From: Marinitoga sp. 38H-ov
Lineage (GTDB): Bacteria; Thermotogota; Thermotogae; Petrotogales; Petrotogaceae
Reading direction: 5' to 3'
Length of the DNA stretch: 64,000 nucleotides
NCBI RefSeq assembly: GCF_011057715.1
Contig: NZ_LNGH01000006.1
Span: forward strand, 1 to 64,000
The notes under the pieces were generated by a model that ran no database searches, was not told the origin of the DNA, and was given only the letters and a program-made list of their open reading frames with translations. The position numbers were made by a program, and so were the translations under genes. This document shows, piece after piece, positions 38,051 to 47,464 of this stretch (position 1 is the first letter of the stretch; each line of letters starts with the position of its first letter).

Positions 38051-39471
38051 ATTCTCACCTTCGCATTAACAATCCAACTTCCATCTTCATTTTGATTTAT
38101 TTCTCTTGGATCTCTACCTGTATGTTCAGCTAATATCTTTAATATTTTAGCTGTACAAAATCCACCTTGACATTCTCCAAATGAAGCTCTTGTCATAAAT
38201 TTGATATCATCAAGTGTTCTAGCTCCATTATTAATAGCATCAATTATTTCCTTTTTAGTCACCTTATTACAATGGCAAATCATCTCTCCGGCATTTGGAT
38301 CTTTTTGTATAATATTATTCCATTCGTTTCTATCTATATGAACTAAATGTGGTGTTCTTTCTATATTAGATATATAATTTTCTCTTAAATAAAGGTTTAT
38401 ACCTAATTTTTCTTGTATCAAATATTCTACTACATATTTTGCTATAGCTGGTGCCGCCGTTAATCCTGGTGATCTTATACCAGATACATGTATTGCCCCA
38501 CTTTTTCCAACATTTATATAAAAATCCTTTTTCTCAGTTTCTGGTCTTAATCCAGCAAAAGTTTTTACTAAATGTCTTCTAAAATTAAGATTCGGAACTA
38601 ATTTCATTCCTTTTTCTCTTATTTCATTTAATCCTTCTCTTGTAGTAGCAGTGTCATATTTTGATAAGACTCTATTTGCATTTGGTCCTACCAAAAAACC
38701 ACCATCTACAGTTGGTAAAACCAAACATCCTTTAGAAATTCCAGTTGGCACTGGAAATATTGTTGAATTAACGTAATTATAATCCTTTGAAAGTAAAAAA
38801 TACTCTCCTTTTACTGGAAAAATTTCTGGTACTTCATCTCCAAATAATCTTGCAACTTCATCGGCAAATAATCCAGCAGCATTAATAACTAAATCTGCAA
38901 AATATTCAGATTTATCTTGGAATTTTAATAAGAATTTTCCATTTTTCTTTTCAACTTCTACTAACCTTTTTTTTATTAATGTTCTTCCGCCATTAACCCT
39001 AACTGATTTAGCAGCTTGTATAGCAACAATCCAAGGATCAAAAATCCCTGCAATTTCACAAAATAATGATCTTTTGGCTTTTGGATTTATATTCTTTTCC
39101 ATTTCTAATAACTCTAATTTTTCTACTATTCTAACTTCTTTAACGCCATTTTGTTCCGCTTTTTTTAATAAATTATATATATAATTTGTTTCTTCATCTT
39201 CTATGGCTACAACATGAGATCCAACCCTTTTTAAATCAAAATGTAATTCTTCTTGAAGTTTAGTATATAATTGATTACCCTTGTAACATAATTGCGCCCT
39301 TAAACTTCCCGGAGGATCATCGTATCCCCCATGTAAGATAGCTGAATTTGATTTTGTTACAGCCATACCAAAATTGGTTTTTGCCTCAAAAAGCCATACA
39401 TCTTCAACATACCTATTCAATTCTCTTGCAATTAAGGTACCAACAATTCCCCCTCCAATTATTGCAATCAA
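38047..39471 (-). CDS. GlpA-like glycerol-3-phosphate dehydrogenase with [2Fe-2S] tail
   Basis: A 474-aa FAD enzyme of the DAO/GlpA type. It begins LIAIIGGGIVGTLIAREL and has SNSAILHGGYD early. Residues about 390-470 form a BFD-like [2Fe-2S] domain with CHC near 405 and a later ECQGGFC. The likely reaction is oxidation of glycerol-3-phosphate to dihydroxyacetone phosphate, by family and context. Start codons GTG (39489), GTG (39480) and TTG (39471) are possible; TTG at 39471 has GGGGGGAG 8 bases upstream. It is the first gene of the 18-gene unit. Glycerol kinase is not in the window. Confidence 0.85.
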   Translation of the reverse strand: MIAIIGGGIVGTLIARELNRYVEDVWLFEAKTNFGMAVTKSNSAILHGGYDDPPGSLRAQLCYKGNQLYTKLQEELHFDLKRVGSHVVAIEDEETNYIYNLLKKAEQNGVKEVRIVEKLELLEMEKNINPKAKRSLFCEIAGIFDPWIVAIQAAKSVRVNGGRTLIKKRLVEVEKKNGKFLLKFQDKSEYFADLVINAAGLFADEVARLFGDEVPEIFPVKGEYFLLSKDYNYVNSTIFPVPTGISKGCLVLPTVDGGFLVGPNANRVLSKYDTATTREGLNEIREKGMKLVPNLNFRRHLVKTFAGLRPETEKKDFYINVGKSGAIHVSGIRSPGLTAAPAIAKYVVEYLIQEKLGINLYLRENYISNIERTPHLVHIDRNEWNNIIQKDPNAGEMICHCNKVTKKEIIDAINNGARTLDDIKFMTRASFGECQGGFCTAKILKILAEHTGRDPREINQNEDGSWIVNAKVRI

Positions 39472-39519
39472 AAGTCTCACTCCCCCCACACATAAAAATA
39501 TCGTTTTAACTATATTTTA

Positions 39520-39528
39520 ATTATATCA
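39520..39528 (-). promoter_or_regulatory. Extended -10 promoter of the 18-gene unit
   Basis: The minus strand has TGATATAAT about 50 bases before the GlpA-like start. It sits back to back with the ruvC promoter, which lies 18 bases further on. Confidence 0.6.
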
Positions 39529-39545
39529 CAAAACATAAATTCATA

Positions 39546-39554
39546 TGATATAAT
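39546..39554 (+). promoter_or_regulatory. Extended -10 promoter of ruvC
   Basis: TGATATAAT lies 31 bases before the ruvC ATG, identical to the mreB and Lon-like gene promoters. Confidence 0.6.
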
Positions 39555-39585
39555 AAAATATATTATTTGAATGAGGTGTTAGATT

Positions 39586-40062
39586 ATGAGGATTCTAGGA
39601 ATTGATCCGGGGTATGGTAGAATAGGATATGGAATTATTGATAAAACAGGAAATAATTTTAAATTAATTGATTTTGGTGTAATTGAAACAGATAAAAAAG
39701 CGGATTTAAATTCAAGATTGGTAGAAATTTATGATAAAATGAATGAGTTAATTTCTAATTATACACCTGATGAATCTGCAGTTGAAAGTTTGTTCTTTTT
39801 TAAAAATGTTAAAACAGCTATTGAAGTTGGAGAAGCTCGAGGTGTTATTTTATTATCTTTACAAAAGGCTAACATTCCAATATTTGAATATACTCCTTAC
39901 CAAGTAAAACAATCAATTACAGGTTATGGAAGAGCAGAGAAAGGACAAATTCAAAGAATGTTAAAGGTTGTTTTTAATTTAAAAAAGAACCCGACACCAG
40001 ATGATGCTGCAGATGCATTAGCAATTGCTTTTTGTCATGGGAATTATAGAAAAATTGTATAA
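39586..40062 (+). CDS. ruvC: Crossover junction endodeoxyribonuclease RuvC
   Basis: A 158-aa Holliday-junction resolvase. The catalytic acidic residues can be read: Asp7 in ILGIDPGYGRIGYG, a Glu in ESLFFFKN, a further acidic residue, and the C-terminal Asp in PDDAADALAIAFCH. YGRAEKGQIQRM is the conserved DNA-binding region. GAGGTG precedes the ATG. ruvA and ruvB are not adjacent. mreB follows after 55 bases with its own promoter. Confidence 0.97.
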   Translation: MRILGIDPGYGRIGYGIIDKTGNNFKLIDFGVIETDKKADLNSRLVEIYDKMNELISNYTPDESAVESLFFFKNVKTAIEVGEARGVILLSLQKANIPIFEYTPYQVKQSITGYGRAEKGQIQRMLKVVFNLKKNPTPDDAADALAIAFCHGNYRKIV

Positions 40063-40078
40063 AATATTAACTATTTTA

Positions 40079-40087
40079 TGATATAAT
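40079..40087 (+). promoter_or_regulatory. Extended -10 promoter of the mre-pbp2 operon
   Basis: TGATATAAT lies 30 bases before the mreB ATG in the ruvC-mreB gap. TTGTAT is further upstream but at a non-standard spacing. Confidence 0.6.
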
Positions 40088-40117
40088 TTTTTAAAATTAT
40101 AATCAGGAGGATTTGAA

Positions 40118-41143
40118 ATGAAAAAAAGTTTTGGTAAAGCAAATATCGGTATTGATCTAGGAACTGCTAACACTTTAGTATATGTAAAAGGAAAAGGTAT
40201 AGTTGTAAATGAACCTTCTGTTATTGCAATTGAAAAAGATACAAAAGAAATATTAACAGTAGGTAAAGAAGCAAAAAAAATGATTGGAAAAACACCTGCA
40301 AATATTATTGCAATTAGACCTTTAAAAGATGGTGTTATTGCTGATTATAATACTTCTTTAGCTATGCTAAAGTATTTTATTAATGCTGCTGTTGGATCCT
40401 TTACTTTCTTTAAACCAACTGTTGTTGTTGGTGTTCCAACTGATGCTACTGAGGTTGAAAGACATGCTTTGTATAAGGCGGCATTAGATGCTGGAGCGGG
40501 TAAAGCATTTTTAATAGAAGAGTCTATGGCTACTGCAATTGGTATTGGACTAAATGTAGAGGAAGCATCAGGAAATATGGTTGTTGATATTGGTGGGGGT
40601 ACTACAGAAATATCTGTAATTTCATTAGGTAATTTAGTTGTATCTAAATCTATTCGTATTGCTGGTGATGAATTAGATGAATCAATAATAAATTATGTTA
40701 AAGATAAAACAGGATTATTAATTGGCGAAAGAACAGCTGAAAAGATAAAGAAAAAGATTGGTAATACTTGGCCTAATGAAGAATATGATAACGAAGAAAT
40801 AGAAATAATTGGTAGAGATATTTTATCAGGCCTTCCAAAAAATATTATTTTAAAAGGATATGAAATAAGAGAAGCTATTAACAATCCTGTGTCAAAAATT
40901 GTTGAACAAATTAAATTAACAGTGGAAGAAACTCCACCTGAATTATTAACAGATATTGTTATGAAAGGTATATATTTAGCTGGTGGCGGAGCATTATTAA
41001 GAGGATTAAAAGAATTAATTGAACATGAAACTAAAATAAAGGTTATTGTTGCAGAGGATCCTTTAACTGCAGTAGCTAGAGGTGCTGGTATGGTTTTAGA
41101 TAAAGTGAAAATATTAGAAAACTTAGCAAAATTACAAAAGTAA
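40118..41143 (+). CDS. mreB: Rod shape-determining protein MreB
   Basis: A 341-aa actin-like ATPase forming the cytoskeletal scaffold for lateral wall synthesis. Phosphate-1 motif [29 protein letters not shown], phosphate-2 motif [16 protein letters not shown] and adenosine motif [14 protein letters not shown] are intact. CAGGAGG precedes the ATG. It begins the five-gene cell-shape operon mreB-mreC-mreD-pbp2-exported protein. Confidence 0.97.
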   Translation: MKKSFGKANIGIDLGTANTLVYVKGKGIVVNEPSVIAIEKDTKEILTVGKEAKKMIGKTPANIIAIRPLKDGVIADYNTSLAMLKYFINAAVGSFTFFKPTVVVGVPTDATEVERHALYKAALDAGAGKAFLIEESMATAIGIGLNVEEASGNMVVDIGGGTTEISVISLGNLVVSKSIRIAGDELDESIINYVKDKTGLLIGERTAEKIKKKIGNTWPNEEYDNEEIEIIGRDILSGLPKNIILKGYEIREAINNPVSKIVEQIKLTVEETPPELLTDIVMKGIYLAGGGALLRGLKELIEHETKIKVIVAEDPLTAVARGAGMVLDKVKILENLAKLQK

Positions 41144-41144
41144 T

Positions 41145-41825
41145 ATGTTTAAAAAAGGTATTTTTTATATTTTAATACTCTTGTTTATATCTATAATTTC
41201 TACATTATATCCAAATATTAACAATATAATATCCAGAGTAAATTATCCTCTGGATATTGTTTTTTCGGATATTAGAAATAATTATTTGCTTTTAACAAAA
41301 AATAATAACTTTTTGAAAGACCTTGAAAAACAAATATCAAATAATACTATAACCTTTGAAATTAAAAATGAAAATTACGAATTAAATATTTCATTAATAC
41401 CAGGGATAATAATAAACGAAGATATAAAATATTATTATGTTAAAAGTGATAATAATGTAAAAACAGGAGAGATTGCTTTCACAAATGAAGGTATATTATT
41501 AGGATTTGTAGAAAATACTTTTAAGAAAAATAAGATTGTGAGAAAATTAGGTTGGGGAAATAATGAATTATACGGAAATTATAATGGATATGAATTTTTA
41601 ATAAAAGAAAGTGGAAATGGATATATTATAATTGAAATTCCTGAAGGCTTTTCTATATTTCAAAATAATGAAAATGTTAATATATTAATTTCAAACTCTA
41701 ATTGGTTTAAAAAAAATATCATTTTAAAGGGAACCGTTTATATTAAGGGAAATAATTTATACTATTTTGAACCTTATAAAAATGATAATACAATTGTTTT
41801 TTTTAGTGAATTTGGGGTGAAATAA
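41145..41825 (+). CDS. mreC: Rod shape-determining protein MreC (short)
   Basis: A 226-aa protein in the mreC position. It has an N-terminal membrane helix (about 5-22), a charged linker and a beta-rich extracytosolic domain (KTGEIAFTNEGILLGFVE and later strands). It is shorter than the usual 270-300 aa and diverged, so the call rests on topology and order. The start follows the mreB stop by one base (TAATATG). Confidence 0.8.
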   Translation: MFKKGIFYILILLFISIISTLYPNINNIISRVNYPLDIVFSDIRNNYLLLTKNNNFLKDLEKQISNNTITFEIKNENYELNISLIPGIIINEDIKYYYVKSDNNVKTGEIAFTNEGILLGFVENTFKKNKIVRKLGWGNNELYGNYNGYEFLIKESGNGYIIIEIPEGFSIFQNNENVNILISNSNWFKKNIILKGTVYIKGNNLYYFEPYKNDNTIVFFSEFGVK

Positions 41826-42241
41826 TGAATTATATTTATATTTTAATCATAACTTTAATTTCTACTTCATGGGATAGATGGATGGGAGATGTATTATTTT
41901 TTTCATTTCCAATAGCTTTTCTTATTGTCCAATATATATTTAAAGATAAATTATATCTTTTTGCTTTTTTATACACTTTAATATACTTCGCATCAAAATT
42001 TGATATTGGTCTTATGTCTATAATTCTTTTTATATTAATTATATTTTCACATCACATTTTTGAATTTTTAGAAAAAAGTTATTATAGGAGTTTGTTTAGC
42101 TCTATTATACCCCTATTATTTTTGTGTATTTTAAACAAAGTACTCTTTAATTATATTTTATTTATTTCTTTAATATTATTATCTATTGCCCATTTTGTAA
42201 TAATTGGAAGGATTGACAAAAATGAAAGAATCAAGATTTAA
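41825..42241 (+). CDS. mreD: Rod shape-determining protein MreD
   Basis: A 138-aa membrane protein with about five hydrophobic helices, overlapping the mreC stop by one base and the PBP2 start by 20. An early DRWMGDVLFFSFPIAFL and the topology fit MreD, whose sequence is poorly conserved. The role is to link MreB/MreC with the wall-synthesis enzymes. The assignment is mostly by synteny. Confidence 0.78.
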   Translation: MNYIYILIITLISTSWDRWMGDVLFFSFPIAFLIVQYIFKDKLYLFAFLYTLIYFASKFDIGLMSIILFILIIFSHHIFEFLEKSYYRSLFSSIIPLLFLCILNKVLFNYILFISLILLSIAHFVIIGRIDKNERIKI

Positions 42242-43934
42242 ATTATTGGTGTATTTATTTATTACCGCTTTTATTATTTTAATTTCAAGAGCCTTTTATT
42301 TGCAAATTATTAATCATTCTAAATATGTTAAAGAAGTTGAAGAATTAAGTACAAAAATTATAACTTTAAATCCAATTCGTGGAAATATATATGATAAAAA
42401 TGGTGTATTATTAGCTTGGAATGAAAAAGTATATATTATAGAAAATTATAATGATAGTTTTTCTGAAAAAGATGTTGAAATTTTAAAAAAGGTTTTTTCA
42501 ACAATTTCCGATTCACCTGAAACATATATAGATAGACTGCTTTTTCAAAAAAGAATAGTTATTAAATTAACTCCTGCAAGTATTAAACAATTATCTGAAA
42601 TAAAAGGTATTAAATTTTCTGAAAAATATATAAGAAAATATATAGATAATACTATATATCCAATAATAGGATATGTTAATTCTGAAGGTGTTCCTCAATA
42701 TGGTATCGAAAAATATTATAATGATATTTTAGAAGGAAAACCTGGCTATCAAATTGTCAAAATAACACCTAGCGGTAGAATAGATAAAATATTGGAAACT
42801 GTTGAACCTATTAAGGGAAAGGATATTTATTTAACTATTGACTATGAACTTCAAAAATATATATATAGCGAATTAGAAAAAACTAAAAAATCAAGCTCTG
42901 TAATAATTTCTAATCCAAATAATGGTGAAATTTTAGCTTTAGTAAGTTATCCATCTGTTGAATCTAATTTATTTTCTTCTGGCCTTTCTATACAAGAATG
43001 GAAAAAAATAATATACGATACAAAGCAACCATTAATAAATAAAGCTATATCAGCTACATATGCACCAGGTTCAGTTATAAAACCATTTTTCGCTTTAGTT
43101 GGATTAGAAGAAGGTTTTTCTCCTGAAGCTACTATTAATTGTGATGGTAAATTTGAGTTGGAAAATTCAAAAGGTGATGTAATTGCCGAGTATTATGATT
43201 GGAACATATTCGGGCATGGAGTTACTGACTTAGTAAAATCATTAAGAGTGTCTTGTAATTTATATTACTATAATCTTGGTTTAAAACTTGGAATTGATAC
43301 ATTGAATGCATATGCTAAATCATTTAAATTAGCTGAAAAAACAGATATAGATTTAACTGGTGAAATAAGTTCAGTGTTTCCAAGCAGAGAATGGAAAAAA
43401 GAAAAATTTGGATTAGAATGGTATATTGGAGAAACTATTTTAACTTCCATAGGTCAGGGATATATGGAATTTACTCCTATTAACGTATTAAAATTATATA
43501 ATATACTTTCAACAAAAGGTATGTATTATAAATTTCATGTTTTAAAAAATTATATAAATAATATTTCGGAAGAAAATATACCTTATGAAAAAAAATTAGT
43601 ATATAATTTTAATATAAACCAAGTTTATTATTATAATATATTAAAGGGATTAATTGAAGTTACAACATATCCTGGAAACAGTTCTGATGGAGGAACTGCT
43701 TATCATGTATTTAAAAATTTTCCAGAATTAGTTGCAGGGAAAACTGGTACAGCTGAAGTTACTGGAGGAAAGGCGCCTCATGCATGGTTCGCAGGATTTA
43801 TGCCAGCTAATAATCCTGAAGTATCAATAGTTACATTTATCGAAAATGGTGGTTATGGTTCTGATGTTGCTGCACCTATTGCCAAAAAAGCCTTAGAAAA
43901 ATATTTAGAGTTAAAAGCCAAAGGGGGTATATAA
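42222..43934 (+). CDS. mrdA: Penicillin-binding protein 2 (transpeptidase)
   Basis: A 570-aa class B PBP for lateral wall cross-linking. An N-terminal membrane anchor (about 8-25) and a pedestal starting NPIRGNIYDKNGVLLAWNE are followed by the transpeptidase domain. Active-site motifs are SVIK (Ser-x-x-Lys) in YAPGSVIKPFF, SCN in RVSCNLYYYN, and KTGT in VAGKTGTAEV. The start is the ATG at 42222 with GGAAGGA upstream; a TTG 18 bases earlier is in frame but unneeded. Its partner RodA is encoded 12 kb away. Confidence 0.94.
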   Translation: MKESRFKLLVYLFITAFIILISRAFYLQIINHSKYVKEVEELSTKIITLNPIRGNIYDKNGVLLAWNEKVYIIENYNDSFSEKDVEILKKVFSTISDSPETYIDRLLFQKRIVIKLTPASIKQLSEIKGIKFSEKYIRKYIDNTIYPIIGYVNSEGVPQYGIEKYYNDILEGKPGYQIVKITPSGRIDKILETVEPIKGKDIYLTIDYELQKYIYSELEKTKKSSSVIISNPNNGEILALVSYPSVESNLFSSGLSIQEWKKIIYDTKQPLINKAISATYAPGSVIKPFFALVGLEEGFSPEATINCDGKFELENSKGDVIAEYYDWNIFGHGVTDLVKSLRVSCNLYYYNLGLKLGIDTLNAYAKSFKLAEKTDIDLTGEISSVFPSREWKKEKFGLEWYIGETILTSIGQGYMEFTPINVLKLYNILSTKGMYYKFHVLKNYINNISEENIPYEKKLVYNFNINQVYYYNILKGLIEVTTYPGNSSDGGTAYHVFKNFPELVAGKTGTAEVTGGKAPHAWFAGFMPANNPEVSIVTFIENGGYGSDVAAPIAKKALEKYLELKAKGGI

Positions 43935-45139
43935 TGAAAAAAACTTTTGTATTAATTGTTTTATTAATTTTTTCATTTTCATTTGCAAATGATTTATCAA
44001 ATGATTTATTTATTTTTAAGAATATTGGAATTCTAAGTTTAGAGTATCCTTGGACAGATGAATTGAATTTAAATCTAAAATCAGATGAAAATATTATATT
44101 TGTTGAGAATGCTGATTATTATACAGTGAATTTAGGTAGTTTAGAAAATATTAAGTATAAAATTGTTGGAAATTATGAAGATTTAAAAGAAACTCTTAGC
44201 AATTATATAGTCACAATAAGTTCAAATCCATTAATTTTAAGGGATTCATTAAATCCAACATATATATATTTTTATAATAATTTTTTAGGTCTTTGGTGTA
44301 AAACAGAATCAGATTATTTAAAAGAAATTTTAAATAATAAAGTTTTCTACGCTAAAAATATTAAAGGTTTAGTACAAATTTCTAAACCAATTTCTTGGGA
44401 TTTATTTTATAACTTAAAAGAAAATGGAGACTTATTCGTTACATATAACATTAATGGTGTTTTAGACGAAAAATATAATGTATATTTAATAGATGAAATT
44501 ATTAATGAAATACATGTTCAAGAAAGAACTTTAAAATCAATGTCTATAAACGCTGACTATATTCCAGAAATTATTAATGAATCTGCTGTTATCAAATTTG
44601 GGGAAATAACTCCATTTAATGGTGTTTATTCTAAGGTAATAAAATTAGGAACAATAAAAAAATACGAGGATATTAATTATTTAAATATTAATTTTTATTC
44701 ATCTTCCTTTGAAAACAGATATTTATCAATAATTAGAGAATTTGAAAATACAAAAGATAATGGATTAGGAATACCTATTATTAATGGTAAATTATACTTA
44801 TTTACTAAAAAAGATAATAAAGAGTTTATTAATAAAGTTTCAAATTTACCAAAAACAAATATTAATTCAAAGGTAGAAATTAACCTGGGGCAATCGTGGA
44901 ATTCAACTGCTGATTTAAATATTTTAAGAGATAATAGAACAAATGAATTTGTTGATAGAACTTTTGATATTAATATTAACTCATCTGAAAAAACAAAAAT
45001 TGTTATTTCAGGTCAAGCTATGAAATTATTATCAATTAAAGGAAATTATTTAAGCAAAATAGAAAATTCTGATAAAATTACAATTTATGTTCAAGGAAAA
45101 CAAAAATTAGAAGTAAATATTAGAAGTACTATAAAATAA
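43934..45139 (+). CDS. Exported protein of unknown function at the end of the mre operon
   Basis: A 401-aa protein with a signal peptide (MKKTFVLIVLLIFSFSFA). The mature part is beta-rich without membrane segments. The last 90 residues (INLGQSWNSTADLNIL, then a region rich in Asn/Thr strands) recall the C-terminal beta-sandwich of DUF4139-type proteins, but this similarity is weak. Its ATG overlaps the PBP2 stop by one base and a terminator follows, so it belongs to the cell-shape operon. A role at the envelope or toga is a guess. Confidence 0.75.
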   Translation: MKKTFVLIVLLIFSFSFANDLSNDLFIFKNIGILSLEYPWTDELNLNLKSDENIIFVENADYYTVNLGSLENIKYKIVGNYEDLKETLSNYIVTISSNPLILRDSLNPTYIYFYNNFLGLWCKTESDYLKEILNNKVFYAKNIKGLVQISKPISWDLFYNLKENGDLFVTYNINGVLDEKYNVYLIDEIINEIHVQERTLKSMSINADYIPEIINESAVIKFGEITPFNGVYSKVIKLGTIKKYEDINYLNINFYSSSFENRYLSIIREFENTKDNGLGIPIINGKLYLFTKKDNKEFINKVSNLPKTNINSKVEINLGQSWNSTADLNILRDNRTNEFVDRTFDININSSEKTKIVISGQAMKLLSIKGNYLSKIENSDKITIYVQGKQKLEVNIRSTIK

Positions 45140-45151
45140 TAAATGGATAAC

Positions 45152-45187
45152 AAAGCCCCATCAAAAATTAATAAATGATGGGGCTTT
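45152..45187 (+). terminator. Terminator of the mre-pbp2 operon
   Basis: AAAGCCCCATC pairs with GATGGGGCTTT around a 14-base AT-rich loop and continues TTG. On the other strand the T-tract is short (TTTG), so it mainly ends plus-strand transcription but may also stop the xyl operon read from the right. Confidence 0.8.
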
Positions 45188-45238
45188 TGTATAAGTAAAA
45201 TAAATTTTAATTATTTCTTATTTATAGTTGAAATCTCA

Positions 45239-46372
45239 TTATATTTTTTCAATAAATTTATTAATTGAAAATATTCCAGCACCTACTAAATTTGAACTTA
45301 TATTTTTAAATATTGTAGGCCTTATAATTGTATTTTTTAATGCTACTTTTAATATTTTTTTCTTTGTTTCATTAATTAACTCTTCATAAAAATATTTGGG
45401 CATATCATTTAATTCTCCACCTATTATTATTACTTCAGGGTTTAATGAATTTATAATATTAGCAATCCCTATAGAATTATTCCTTGCTAAATCTAATAAT
45501 ATTTCTTTTGCATCTGTTTTATTTTTTAAATTATTAAATTTTTCTATGGCATCTTTTCCATTTAAAATACCATTATAATTTTTTAATGCATAATTTATTG
45601 ATCCATATAATTCCCAACACCCTGTATTTGAGCAATGACACTTTTCTTTTGAATTGAATTCTATTATAGTATGACCAAATTCCCCGCCATTATATGTAAA
45701 TCCTCTATATAATTCATTATTTATTATCAATCCTGTTCCAATTCCTTCCCTTATTTCAATAAAAACTATATTTCTTTTATTTTTTAGATCTTCGGCATGA
45801 TATTTTTCTGCCATTACAGATAAATTAGCTTCATTATCAGATAATATTGGTACATCAACATTTAAGTAACTTCCTATATTTACATTTTCCCATTCTAAAT
45901 TTGGAGCTAATAAAATTATATTTTCTTCTACATTTACCAATCCTGGAACTGAAAAAGAAATTGTATCTATTTTTTCTTTTTTATTATATTTTTCATATAA
46001 TTTTTGTATCCTCTTAAAAAAAACCTCTGGTTTTTTTGAAGTTAAAAATTTTTCTTTTACATCAACTTTTCCATTAAAATATCCTATTCCAACAACTGTT
46101 TCATTAACACCAATATCTACTACAAATGCTTTAAATGCATTTTTATTAATATCTAATAATATTTCTTTTCTACCTGGAGTTTTCTTGTCTCCAGTTCCAA
46201 CTTCATATATATAATTTTTTTCTATTAATTCACGTGTCAATCTTGTTATACTACTTGGCCTTAATTCAGTAAGATGAACTAATTCATTTCTAGAAATAGG
46301 GCTATTAATATGTAAAATTCTTAAAATATTTTTCATATTCAGTTTTTTAATTTCTTCTGAATTATATTTCAT
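45239..46372 (-). CDS. xylR: ROK family transcriptional regulator, XylR-type
   Basis: A 377-aa protein with an N-terminal winged helix-turn-helix (about 14-60; ISRNELVHLTELRPSSITRL) and a ROK sugar-kinase-like domain. The zinc site is visible: His234 in GHTII, then Cys245, Cys247 and Cys252 in CHCSNTGC. SDNEAN gives the sugar-site Asp179/Asn180-type residues. It is the last gene of the xylose operon, so it likely represses it and is released by xylose; a palindromic candidate operator lies at the operon start. Confidence 0.9.
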   Translation of the reverse strand: MKYNSEEIKKLNMKNILRILHINSPISRNELVHLTELRPSSITRLTRELIEKNYIYEVGTGDKKTPGRKEILLDINKNAFKAFVVDIGVNETVVGIGYFNGKVDVKEKFLTSKKPEVFFKRIQKLYEKYNKKEKIDTISFSVPGLVNVEENIILLAPNLEWENVNIGSYLNVDVPILSDNEANLSVMAEKYHAEDLKNKRNIVFIEIREGIGTGLIINNELYRGFTYNGGEFGHTIIEFNSKEKCHCSNTGCWELYGSINYALKNYNGILNGKDAIEKFNNLKNKTDAKEILLDLARNNSIGIANIINSLNPEVIIIGGELNDMPKYFYEELINETKKKILKVALKNTIIRPTIFKNISSNLVGAGIFSINKFIEKI

Positions 46373-46381
46373 AATCTCACC

Positions 46382-47458
46382 TCAATCTAATATCATAACT
46401 CCAGGTCTATATATTACATTATTATCTATATTAAATTTTAATTTTGGCCACATACTATTTTCATTCCAAGATATAAATTCTATTTTTTCATTATTTAAAA
46501 TAAATGTATCTTCAGACTTTGTTCCTGTTATAGTTGGGTTCCAACAAAATGCCATTTTATCTTTTATTATTATTTCATTATTTGGTAATGCTAATGATTC
46601 TCTTGTATTATATCCAATTATCCCTCCTTGATGATGCATATAAAATTCTTTTTCATATCCTAATTTAGTATATAATTCTTTTATTTTTTTAAACATATAT
46701 GACATTGTTTTTCCAGGTTTTGTTTCATTTATAATCATAGCTTCTAATTTAGCATTTAACTCATGTTGTTTTATATAATCTATATCGTTAGAAAAAGAAA
46801 AAGCTCTTGTTAAAGATATTATAGGTCCTCCATTAGTAGTACAAATAGAAACAAAACCTTTATCTCCTATTTTTATTCTTCTTGGTAAATTATGCCTATA
46901 TTCTTTTCTTGAATTATCAGAAAATACTAATATAACATATGATGTAAAACCTTCTTTTTGTAAATCTCTGTATACATTGCCAGCAACTTCTAACTCTGTC
47001 ATCTTTGGTGTAATATTAAGTAATGTTGATTCAAAAATTTCCATTACTGTTTTTCCATCATTTTTATATCTTTCTATATCCTCAAATTCCATTCTTATTA
47101 ATTTTATCTGTTCTTCTATATTATTTCCAATATTTATATCTGTTCCTAATTTATCCAATGATACTATATCTTTTACAATGTCAATATCTTTTTCATACCA
47201 CATATGAGAAATTATTTTTAGTTCAAAATCTTTTGTTATTTCTTCGTTTATTAATCTCTTTTCTTCTATATTATTGGTTATAAAATAAATATCATTTTTA
47301 GTTATTAATAATGAACCACTCGCTTTTTCATTTGATATTGAAATCCATCCTCTACCATTAAAAATCCATGAAAAGTTTATATTGTTTTTAAGCCATATTC
47401 CTTCTAATCCTTCTTCTCTTAGTAATTCTCTAATTTTTTTGATTTTCAAAAAGCTCAC
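46382..47458 (-). CDS. M24 (creatinase/aminopeptidase-P-fold) protein with missing metal ligands
   Basis: A 358-aa pita-bread-fold protein: an N-terminal creatinase-like domain (1-125) and a C-terminal M24 domain (130-335). Compared with the five usual metal ligands, the two Asp positions hold Ser204 (VSIC) and Ser215 (ISLTRAF), and the first Glu is Asn307 (WNPT). His275/His276 and Glu316 (SEDT) remain. It is therefore unlikely to be a normal metallopeptidase. Position between xylB and xylR ties it to xylose use. The start is GTG at 47458 or TTG at 47449; spacing slightly favours the latter. Confidence 0.75.
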   Translation of the reverse strand: MSFLKIKKIRELLREEGLEGIWLKNNINFSWIFNGRGWISISNEKASGSLLITKNDIYFITNNIEEKRLINEEITKDFELKIISHMWYEKDIDIVKDIVSLDKLGTDINIGNNIEEQIKLIRMEFEDIERYKNDGKTVMEIFESTLLNITPKMTELEVAGNVYRDLQKEGFTSYVILVFSDNSRKEYRHNLPRRIKIGDKGFVSICTTNGGPIISLTRAFSFSNDIDYIKQHELNAKLEAMIINETKPGKTMSYMFKKIKELYTKLGYEKEFYMHHQGGIIGYNTRESLALPNNEIIIKDKMAFCWNPTITGTKSEDTFILNNEKIEFISWNENSMWPKLKFNIDNNVIYRPGVMILD

Positions 47459-47464
47459 CGCCTT

